Shown here in pieces: positions 7,729 to 14,665 of a DNA stretch of 64,000 bases. Origin of the DNA: Pseudoclavibacter sp. Marseille-Q3772 (GTDB taxonomy: Bacteria > Actinomycetota > Actinomycetes > Actinomycetales > Microbacteriaceae); contig NZ_OU745391.1 in NCBI RefSeq assembly GCF_916618895.1, positions 1,116,001 through 1,180,000 on the forward strand, in the 5' to 3' direction. The notes under the pieces are model-generated. The model saw nothing but the letters and a program-made list of their open reading frames with translations, had not been told where the DNA came from and did no database searches. Numbering within the stretch: position 1 is the stretch's first letter; each line of letters opens with the position of its first letter. Position numbers and translations under genes: made by a program.

Positions 7729-9467
7729 TCAACGAGTTGCTGTTGCCACAGCTCACGAAAGCGACCGGGAGCCGAAACCAGCTCATCCCATGTGCCTCGC
7801 TGCACAATCTCGCCAGCATCCATCACCAGGATTTCGTCGAGCTCACGCACTGTTTCGAGTCGGTGCGCGATAACGACGAGGGTTGCCGAAGCGGCACGTA
7901 GTTCGTGTACGAGGGCTGCCTGGGTGAGCGGGTCCTGGTAGCTTGTGGCCTCGTCCAGTATCAGGATGCGGTCACGGTCGTTGAGTTCGCCGTCACCGCG
8001 CTCGTCCACATGCCACAACCGCAGTAGTGTACGCGCGATGGTGAGCCGCTGCCGCTGCCCGCCGCTGAGTTCGGCACCGCGACGACCGACCTTCACATCC
8101 AGATCAACGTCGAGCTGAGCAAGCTTGCACGCGCGTCGAATGGCATCTTCATTGGCCTCGGGCGCGGCCAACAGTAGGTTCTCTCGCACAGTGCCACCGT
8201 GCACGAACGGGTCCTGATCGGCCATCGCAACGATCTTGCGCACCGAGACCGAGCCGAGTGCGCGCGCATCGGTTCCGTGCAGGCGCACTTCCCCGCTCGT
8301 GGGATCCCAGAACCGCTGTGCCAAGCGCGCCACGGTCGATTTGCCAGAGCCACTCACCCCAACGATTCCGATACTGCCACCCGCGGGTACCGCAAATGAG
8401 ACGTGCTGCAGAATCGGCGTGCCATCGGCGTGCACACTCACATCCGCAAACTCGAGTGCTGCCACATTCACGCCAGGGGTCGCGGATGCGGGGGTCGCTG
8501 GCTCGTCAACCGGGGGTTTGCGGTCGGCAAGTTCGCGTACGCGCTCCGTGGCGGCAAGCCCGGCCGGTAGCGATGTTGCTAACCGGACCACCGCATCCAC
8601 ACTCGCCGCCGAACCGATGACGAGCGATGCTGCCGCGAGCGCACCCGGCAGCCTCGCCACATCCGCAGAACTGACGGCCAGTGCAACCGCGATCATGATG
8701 AGCGTGCCACCCCATACGCGCAGATCGATTCCGCCGGCGCGCAATCCGTTCGCGCGTGCGGCTTGACGCAATTGTGCGCCGAGTCGCTCATCGAGGTGTG
8801 CGAGTTCATCGCTTCGCAGCTGGTGCGCCTCGTACATTTCGATCTCATCGCGAAGTCGCACGGTGTCGGCGATATGCGCTGCGATGTGTGTGCGCGTTTC
8901 AACAACGGCGCGTGCCAATCCTCGTCGGCCAGCGGCGACGAGCAATAGCACCGAAGCGAGCAGCACTCCGGCAAGAGCCACCGCCATGATGGGCCCTGCC
9001 AGCCAGGCGGCCGCGCATACGGCCGCTATCGGCACCACGGCAGCGGTGAGTACGGGGGCGATGGTGTGGGCGAAGAACACCTCGATGCGGTCTACATCCC
9101 GCACGGCCGTCTGGTACACCCGCGTCGATCCGAGCCGGTCCAGGCCGCCCGGCGCCAGTGGAATCAGCCGGTCAAGCAGCCATACCCGCAGCTCCCCCAG
9201 GAGCGAAAATGCGGCAAGATGCCCGGTGAGCTGTTCGATATAGCGCAGCACCGCTTTCACGATCGCAGCGAGTGCAACGACCCCGACGATGGTGATCACG
9301 AAGGCCGCATCGGTGTGCGCGCCGGTGGCAATGCTCGCGACGGCCCAGCAGGGCAGCGCGATGATGAGCAGCCCGAGCAGGTGCCCGATCGTGCGCGCAA
9401 GCACCGAGAATGTGAGGGTGCCCGTTGCCGGTCGGGCGAAGTTCAGCAGCCACCACACGGTACTCAT
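7725..9467 (-). CDS. ABC exporter half-transporter, second subunit of heterodimer
   Basis: Predicted 580-aa fused permease-ATPase of the CydC/exporter type, with six membrane helices in the first 300 residues and a C-terminal nucleotide-binding domain. Walker A reads GVSGSGKST, the Q-loop is in MADQDPF, the signature is LSGGQRQRL, Walker B is ILILDEAT and the H-loop is VIAHR, so the ATPase site residues look intact. Two oddities are an extra acidic segment (HVDERGDGELND) between signature helix and Walker B, and a D-loop that reads SYQD where SALD is usual. Its start overlaps the stop of the upstream partner by 4 nt. The substrate is unknown; CydDC-like thiol export and siderophore handling are possibilities. 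Confidence 0.85.
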   Translation of the reverse strand: MSTVWWLLNFARPATGTLTFSVLARTIGHLLGLLIIALPCWAVASIATGAHTDAAFVITIVGVVALAAIVKAVLRYIEQLTGHLAAFSLLGELRVWLLDRLIPLAPGGLDRLGSTRVYQTAVRDVDRIEVFFAHTIAPVLTAAVVPIAAVCAAAWLAGPIMAVALAGVLLASVLLLVAAGRRGLARAVVETRTHIAAHIADTVRLRDEIEMYEAHQLRSDELAHLDERLGAQLRQAARANGLRAGGIDLRVWGGTLIMIAVALAVSSADVARLPGALAAASLVIGSAASVDAVVRLATSLPAGLAATERVRELADRKPPVDEPATPASATPGVNVAALEFADVSVHADGTPILQHVSFAVPAGGSIGIVGVSGSGKSTVARLAQRFWDPTSGEVRLHGTDARALGSVSVRKIVAMADQDPFVHGGTVRENLLLAAPEANEDAIRRACKLAQLDVDLDVKVGRRGAELSGGQRQRLTIARTLLRLWHVDERGDGELNDRDRILILDEATSYQDPLTQAALVHELRAASATLVVIAHRLETVRELDEILVMDAGEIVQRGTWDELVSAPGRFRELWQQQLVD

Positions 9468-11218
9468 GTGTTCACCTGCATTCCTGCGGCGCGTTCGAAT
9501 GCGGTCAGTGCATCGCGGTAGTAGCCCGGCTGTTCGCGGAGTTGTTCGGGGGTTCCTGCAGCGGTAATCTGCCCGTTCTCGATCACCAGGATGCGGTCGG
9601 CGTCGAGCGTGGTGTCGATACGGTGGGCGATCTCCACCACGGTTTTTCCATGGCCGTACTCGCGAAGCGCAGCGCGAAGCTGCGCTTCGGTTTCGCGGTC
9701 GAGGTCGGCAGTGGCTTCATCGAGCAGCAGGACCGGACGATCGCGCAGGAGCACTCTGGCGAACATCAATCGGCGTTTGGCTCCACCAGACAGCACGTTG
9801 CCCTGTGCACCAACCGAGGCGTCGAGGATCTGCGGGCTGTCCGCATCCTGACCGGCCATGGTGAATCGTGCTCGTTGTAGCGCTGTTTGCAGTTCGGCAT
9901 CGGATGCGTCGGGTCGCGCGAGCTTGAGGTTGTCGCGAACGCTTCCACTCACGATGGCCGCATCCTGCCCCATCCTGGTGGTGTGCGCGCGTCGCGTGTG
10001 GCTATCGACGCGGACTCCGTCGTATCGGATGCGTCCCTGCGCGCTGCTTAGACCGGCGAGGCATCGCAGCAGCGTTGATTTTCCGGAACCGGAGGGGCCG
10101 ACGATGACGGTGCGTTTACCTGCGGGCAGGACGCAGTTGATGTGTTTCAGGATTGGGTTTCCGCCGGCTTCGATTTCGACATCGTGGCAGCTGATGCGCG
10201 GTGCGCCTTGGAACGTTGCGTTCTCGTCCGGTTGTTGCTCTTGAGCAGGTTCGTGGATGCTTCGGGCACGGTTGATGAGGCGGTCGAGCTGGTCTCTGCG
10301 TGCGCGACCGGCGAGTCCGACATAGAACGTGCGCCCGGTTCGGTCGATTGGTTCTTGTAGCAGCACGGTGAGCAGAATGCCCGCCAGTGCCGCACCAAGC
10401 GAGATCTGTCCTGCGGCAAGCTGCCCGCAGCAGAGTCCGATGGCGAATGCGCCGAGCAGCACCGCAAATACGGTGTCGTTGACGATGATCATCCGCTGGT
10501 TTTGGATGAGCAGTCGTCCCAGTTCGTGCATGGATGCGCGGGCAGATTGCGCGAATCGGTCGCGTTCGCGGTCGGCGGCTTCGAGGCGAACGAGCGTTCC
10601 CATCCCGTCGATCATCTCGAGGTAGCGTTCGGTGGCGGCGGCCTCTTTGCGTCGGTATTCGGCGTTTGATTGCCGCAGGAGTTTGCCGGCGATCGTGATG
10701 CAACCGGGAACGAGTGCGACAAAGACGGCAAGGGCGAGCGCGCTGAGTGGGTTGACGATGATTGCCCAGCCGATGACCACCAGCAGCGGTGCCGAGAACG
10801 AAGCGAATGTGGGCGCGAGACACGTTGCCCGATAGCCGGCTGTTTTCTCAACCGCTGCCGTGGCCGCGTCCACGACCCCGCCTTCGGTGAGCGGCCGTTG
10901 CTCGGGGCTAGCTGCTGGTCCTCGGAAGATGCGTATTGCTGCTGCGATGACCTTCGTGCGCCAGTGTGCTTCTTCGCGCGCCTGGATGCGACCGGGTAGG
11001 GATTCAGCGATCGCGTTGAGTGCTGCAGCGGCCACCACAGCGAGGGCTGCGAGCAGGAGCGGCACCGTGGCGGCTGCAGGCTCGACATGGTGTTCACCGC
11101 TTGGAATTGCCGCGTCGATTGCCCGCGCGATCGCGGCTACAGCCAGGATGAGCGCGATCGTTCGCATCCAGATTAGGGTGGCTGCGGCCCACGCACCTCG
11201 CGGTGCCGAGCGCACCAT
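9464..11218 (-). CDS. ABC exporter half-transporter, first subunit of heterodimer
   Basis: Predicted 584-aa fused permease-ATPase. The membrane domain covers residues 20-310. The nucleotide-binding domain has Walker A GPSGSGKSTLL, Q-loop TRMGQD, a signature with the unusual continuation LSGGAKRRL, Walker B VLLLDEATADLD and H-loop IAHR. It is translationally coupled (4-nt overlap) to the second half-transporter, so the pair should form a heterodimer. The start is uncertain. ATG at 11218 is given, but GTG at 11233 abuts a GAAGG and is also possible. No substrate clue comes from the neighbours, a Pr6Pr protein and an aldolase on the other strand. Confidence 0.85.
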   Translation of the reverse strand: MVRSAPRGAWAAATLIWMRTIALILAVAAIARAIDAAIPSGEHHVEPAAATVPLLLAALAVVAAAALNAIAESLPGRIQAREEAHWRTKVIAAAIRIFRGPAASPEQRPLTEGGVVDAATAAVEKTAGYRATCLAPTFASFSAPLLVVIGWAIIVNPLSALALAVFVALVPGCITIAGKLLRQSNAEYRRKEAAATERYLEMIDGMGTLVRLEAADRERDRFAQSARASMHELGRLLIQNQRMIIVNDTVFAVLLGAFAIGLCCGQLAAGQISLGAALAGILLTVLLQEPIDRTGRTFYVGLAGRARRDQLDRLINRARSIHEPAQEQQPDENATFQGAPRISCHDVEIEAGGNPILKHINCVLPAGKRTVIVGPSGSGKSTLLRCLAGLSSAQGRIRYDGVRVDSHTRRAHTTRMGQDAAIVSGSVRDNLKLARPDASDAELQTALQRARFTMAGQDADSPQILDASVGAQGNVLSGGAKRRLMFARVLLRDRPVLLLDEATADLDRETEAQLRAALREYGHGKTVVEIAHRIDTTLDADRILVIENGQITAAGTPEQLREQPGYYRDALTAFERAAGMQVNT

Positions 11219-11303
11219 GTCTGAAACCCACACCCTTCGAGTCTGCCTTGGATGAGGTGCTCACTCAACGTGAGCGATCTGTTCGCCAGATTTCGTGGTT
11301 TCG

Positions 11304-11330
11304 TTGACCGTTACCGGGGCGGCCTAGACT
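11304..11330 (+). promoter_or_regulatory. Weak candidate promoter of the aldolase gene
   Basis: TTGACC (11304-11309) and TAGACT (11325-11330) are 15 bp apart, shorter than the preferred 17. They lie about 95 nt before the aldolase ATG and nothing better is seen in the 190-bp gap. Confidence 0.3.
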
Positions 11331-11423
11331 TGGAGAATCCGGTTCATTATTTCTTCCGCGCCCGCACTGTCGGCGCGTGGTCAGGTACTGAGCGCAGGTT
11401 TTGTAGCAGGAAGGTCAGAGTAT

Positions 11424-12239
11424 ATGCACCAGTCAGCAACGCTTCCGAAGACGTTTAAGCAGGTGATGGCGGAGTCGGAGCGCACGCTGATCGGCGTGTG
11501 GCTGTGTTCCGGGTCGACGATGGTTACCGAGATCGCGGCTGGCTCTGGGCTTGACTGGCTCATGATCGATGGCGAGCACGCACCGCTTTCGCTTGAGACG
11601 GTGCAGCGACAGCTGCAGGTCGCTGCCGCGTATTCGGTGACGCCTGTGGTGCGGGTGCCGACGAACGACAAGGTCATTATTAAGCAGTATCTGGATCTGG
11701 GCGCGCAGAGTCTGATCGTACCGATGGTCAATTCGGCGGCGGATGCGGCGGATGCGGTTCGAGCGTTGCGGTATCCGCCGGCGGGTGTGCGCGGTGTGGG
11801 TGCGGCGTTGAGCCGCGGTGCCCGCTGGAATCGCGTAGATGATTATTTGCACCGGGCGAACGATGAGTTGGTTTCGCTGGTGGTGCAGATTGAATCGCAG
11901 CAGGCGGTGGAGAACGTGACCGAGATCGCGGCCACTGACGGCGTCGATGGCGTGTTCATTGGGCCGAATGACTTGGCGGCGTCGATGGGGTTGTTGGGTC
12001 AGCCCCGACACCCGGAGGTGCGTGCACTCATGCAGCAGGTGGTGGAGGCCACCCGCGCCGTAGGCAAGCCGGTTGGTATTACCGAGTTCAATTTGGATAC
12101 TGCGCAGAGCTATGTGGATGCGGGCCTGGACTTTGTGCTTGCCGGTGCGGATGTGGCACTGCTCGCGCGAAGCACCGAGGCCTTGGCTTCGCGGTTTATT
12201 CCCGGCGGTTCGCAGCGACCGGAGCGCGCCAGTTATTAG
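11424..12239 (+). CDS. HpcH/HpaI-family class II aldolase
   Basis: Predicted 271-aa aldolase of the 2,4-dihydroxyhept-2-ene-1,7-dioate / 2-keto-3-deoxy-L-rhamnonate aldolase group, near the family's usual 255-270 aa. Visible blocks are GLDWLMIDGEHAPLS (metal/catalytic His-Glu region), GAQSLIVPMVNSA, ALSRGARWN and VDGVFIGPNDLAASMG. Members cleave 2-oxo-4-hydroxy acids to pyruvate (or a keto acid) plus an aldehyde with a divalent metal. AGGAAGG lies 9 nt before the ATG. No pathway partners adjoin, so the physiological substrate is open. Confidence 0.85.
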   Translation: MHQSATLPKTFKQVMAESERTLIGVWLCSGSTMVTEIAAGSGLDWLMIDGEHAPLSLETVQRQLQVAAAYSVTPVVRVPTNDKVIIKQYLDLGAQSLIVPMVNSAADAADAVRALRYPPAGVRGVGAALSRGARWNRVDDYLHRANDELVSLVVQIESQQAVENVTEIAATDGVDGVFIGPNDLAASMGLLGQPRHPEVRALMQQVVEATRAVGKPVGITEFNLDTAQSYVDAGLDFVLAGADVALLARSTEALASRFIPGGSQRPERASY

Positions 12240-12298
12240 ACGCCTGACGAGCGCCGAGGTTGATCAACTTGTGATCACCACGGCCGAGCGGAACGAAT

Positions 12299-12341
12299 AA
12301 GCCCCCTACTTCCCGATATTTACACGGGAGGCAGGGGGCTT
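12299..12341. terminator. Bidirectional terminator between aldolase and tRNA-Ser
   Basis: Long hairpin with outer arms AAGCCCCCT / AGGGGGCTT (9 bp) and inner arms CTTCCCG / CGGGAGG around the loop ATATTTACA. It follows the aldolase and also lies just past the 3' end of the leftward tRNA-Ser, so it can end both transcripts. Confidence 0.75.
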
Positions 12342-12347
12342 AGCCAT

Positions 12348-12438
12348 TGGCGGTGACGGTGGGATTTGAACCCACGGTAGGGGGTTGCCCTACACGACAT
12401 TTCGAGTGTCGCACCTTCGGCCGCTCGGACACGTCACC
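12348..12438 (-). tRNA. tRNA-Ser (anticodon CGA)
   Basis: On the minus strand the acceptor arms GGTGACG / CGTCACC pair fully. The anticodon stem CGACA / TGTCG encloses CTCGAAA, giving anticodon CGA (reads UCG). A long class II variable arm (TAGGG..CCCTA) and the T-arm GTGGGTTCAAATCCCAC are present. Discriminator G is followed by an encoded CCA (12350-12348). Confidence 0.96.
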
Positions 12439-12523
12439 GTCGAGCTACTTTACACGGGTGTGGCCCGTTTCACAATGCGGGGTCACGACTTGCGGCGCAG
12501 CAAACTACGTCGCAGGCCCCACG

Positions 12524-12529
12524 TAGGCT
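12524..12529 (+). promoter_or_regulatory. -10 hexamer of leaderless radA
   Basis: TAGGCT lies exactly 6 nt before the radA ATG, which has no ribosome-binding site. The expected transcription start coincides with the start codon. The same spacing is seen at RNB, tilS and other genes in the window. Confidence 0.55.
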
Positions 12530-12535
12530 GGTCGC

Positions 12536-13861
12536 ATGGCAAAACCACGCGCACGCAAACCCGACTTCGTCTGCAGTGAATGCGGTCACGAGGTCGTTAA
12601 ATGGGTTGGCCGCTGCCCCGAATGCCAAGCGTGGGGAACCATCGTCGAACGAGGCACCCCGTCCGGGTTCACGCACCGTGCATCCGCCATCGCGCCGGCC
12701 ACCCCGGCACGACCAATCACCGAAATCACCGCCACCGGCGCATCCCACTACCCCACCGGCATCGGTGAGTTCGACCGCGTCCTCGGCGGCGGCATCGTTC
12801 CAGGCGCTGCCATCCTGCTGTCGGGCGAACCGGGCGTGGGTAAGTCCACGCTGCTGATCGAGACCGCTTCCAAGGTCGCTGCCACCGGTGCCACTGTGCT
12901 CTACGTCAGCGGCGAAGAGTCGGCAAACCAAGTGCGGATGCGCGCGGAGCGCACCGGCTCACTGCAACCCACCCTCTTTCTCGCCAGCGAAACCGACCTA
13001 GAGACCGTCCTCGGTCACATCGAATCGGTCAACCCTGCCCTGCTCATCCTCGACTCGGTGCAAACCATCGCCTCCGCTCATGTCGATTCGCTCGCGGGGC
13101 AACCCAGCCAGGTACGCGAGGTCGCATCCACCATCATCCGCACTGCAAAACAGCGCAATATGCCGGCAATCGTTGTCGGGCACGTCACTAAAGACGGTAA
13201 CGTCGCCGGCCCCCGCCTGCTCGAACACTTAGTGGATGTCGTCGCCCACGTCGACGGCGACCGACAAACCGCACTACGCTTCGTGCGCACGCTGAAGAAC
13301 CGGTATGGCCCAACCGACGAAGTTGGCTGTTTTGAGATGCAGGGCGAGGGGATGCGCGAAGTGCCCGACCCTTCCGCGCTCTTTGTGAGCCAGCGCGAAA
13401 CGCCGGTCGCCGGATCAGCCATCACCATCGCGCTCGAGGGCAAGCGCGCGCTCCCCGTCGAGATTCAGGCGCTCGTCGTGCCGACCGCAGCCCCGAACGC
13501 CCGCCGAGTTGTTAACGGCGTGGACCCGTCCCGCGTGGCTATGTTGCTGGCCGTGCTCGAGCGCCGCTGCGGCATTGTGCTCGCGGATCATGATGTGTAT
13601 GTGGCCACCGTGGGTGGTGTGAAACTTGTCGAACCTGCCGCCGACCTCGCGATCGTCGCTGCGCTCGCATCCGCGAAATCAAACAAACCGCTGGCCGCCA
13701 AACACGCGATCATCGGCGAGGTCAGTCTTGTCGGTGAGATCCGCGGTGTTCCTGCCGAACGCCAACGCTTTTCCGAGGCAAGCCGGCTCGGGTTCACCAA
13801 CCACATTGGCCCCGATGCGGGCACGGTTCGCGATGCGCTTGCCCACGCAATCCGCAGCTAG
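12536..13861 (+). CDS. radA: DNA repair protein RadA (Sms)
   Basis: Predicted 441 aa, normal for RadA, a RecA-related branch-migration ATPase acting on recombination intermediates. The N-terminal zinc finger has two Cys pairs (CSEC at residues 13-16 and CPEC near 28-31). Walker A is GEPGVGKST, the RadA-specific KNRYG motif sits in LKNRYGPTDEVG, and the C-terminal Lon-like domain covers about residues 290-441. There is no Shine-Dalgarno sequence; TAGGCT 6 nt upstream suggests a leaderless mRNA. Confidence 0.96.
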   Translation: MAKPRARKPDFVCSECGHEVVKWVGRCPECQAWGTIVERGTPSGFTHRASAIAPATPARPITEITATGASHYPTGIGEFDRVLGGGIVPGAAILLSGEPGVGKSTLLIETASKVAATGATVLYVSGEESANQVRMRAERTGSLQPTLFLASETDLETVLGHIESVNPALLILDSVQTIASAHVDSLAGQPSQVREVASTIIRTAKQRNMPAIVVGHVTKDGNVAGPRLLEHLVDVVAHVDGDRQTALRFVRTLKNRYGPTDEVGCFEMQGEGMREVPDPSALFVSQRETPVAGSAITIALEGKRALPVEIQALVVPTAAPNARRVVNGVDPSRVAMLLAVLERRCGIVLADHDVYVATVGGVKLVEPAADLAIVAALASAKSNKPLAAKHAIIGEVSLVGEIRGVPAERQRFSEASRLGFTNHIGPDAGTVRDALAHAIRS

Positions 13862-13877
13862 CACCTAGGCAGAGGGC

Positions 13878-14546
13878 TTAGGCCAGCGAGAAATACACCG
13901 GTTCGGATGTGATGCCGGCAACCGATACGGTCAGGCTGTAGTAGGCACCGCCGCCGACCGCCGCGGGGCGTTCACCATCGCAGGTGTCTGGTGTCGACCG
14001 CTCACGCACCCACTCAAGCTGCGGTGAGGTGACTTCTTTACCCGGATCGAGCTGCACTACCTGCGGTTTTGCGTTCTTCTGGCAGTGCGTCGATACCCAA
14101 ATCACGTCCTCACCGGACTTAATCGTGAATTCCTGCGCCGACGTCCCAACATCCATGACACACGGATTCGCCCCCGTATTGCGCAGCTTCAACGACAGCT
14201 TCGGTTTCGCATCGGCCGCGTAGCTCTCCGCGTCAACAATGGCGGTCACTTTCACATCGTTCCCGGTACACACTGGCGGAGTCGCCGGTGTGCTCGGAGT
14301 CGGCTCCGCGCTCGGCGTGTGTTCTTCGTTTGGTTCGGTAGCGGATGCATCGGGCTCGGCCGTGTGGTCAGTGGCAGGCGGTGCTTCACTCACGGTAGGG
14401 CTGCCGGACTCTTCATCCGACGGTCCGCCCGTGACCCGTGACACGACCCACCAGCCGAGAAGCACGACCGCCACTAACGCCAGTAACGCGACCAGCCGCC
14501 GACGACGATAGACGGCCGCGGACGGGCGATCGGATGTGGCGTGCAT
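13878..14546 (-). CDS. Membrane-anchored hypothetical protein (DUF4232-like domain)
   Basis: Predicted 222 aa. A short cytoplasmic Arg-rich head precedes one membrane helix (LVALLALVAVVLLGWWVV). A Glu/Thr/Pro-rich linker of about 60 residues and a C-terminal extracytoplasmic domain with four cysteines (about residues 92-222) follow. The domain resembles the beta-sandwich DUF4232 type, but I cannot name a function. The ATG has no ribosome-binding site and is preceded by TAGAAT with a 6-nt gap, so translation is probably leaderless, which supports this start. Confidence 0.75.
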   Translation of the reverse strand: MHATSDRPSAAVYRRRRLVALLALVAVVLLGWWVVSRVTGGPSDEESGSPTVSEAPPATDHTAEPDASATEPNEEHTPSAEPTPSTPATPPVCTGNDVKVTAIVDAESYAADAKPKLSLKLRNTGANPCVMDVGTSAQEFTIKSGEDVIWVSTHCQKNAKPQVVQLDPGKEVTSPQLEWVRERSTPDTCDGERPAAVGGGAYYSLTVSVAGITSEPVYFSLA

Positions 14547-14552
14547 GCCTCG

Positions 14553-14558
14553 ATTCTA
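14553..14558 (-). promoter_or_regulatory. -10 hexamer of leaderless small anchored protein gene
   Basis: On the minus strand TAGAAT precedes the ATG at 14546 by exactly 6 nt. No ribosome-binding site is present. Confidence 0.5.
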
Positions 14559-14591
14559 CGAAGCGCAGCCTCGTATTGCGCCAGCAACGGC

Positions 14592-14627
14592 GAAGAGCGG
14601 CCGAGTCCGTAGACTCGACCGCTCTTC
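14592..14627 (-). terminator. Strong hairpin after the 5'-nucleotidase gene
   Basis: Sixteen-base arms (GAAGAGCGG, one mismatch, CGAGTC) around a 4-nt loop, 38 nt beyond the nucleotidase stop. No long T-run follows, so it may act as a GC-type terminator or protect the mRNA end. Confidence 0.65.
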
Positions 14628-14665
14628 TTGGCCACCGAATGTGATGTCAGTGGCTCAGTTCGTGT

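Noticed and set aside
12073..12300. Small open frame overlapping the end of the aldolase gene
   Set aside because: Out of frame with the aldolase, ends at the terminator hairpin, and lacks a start signal.
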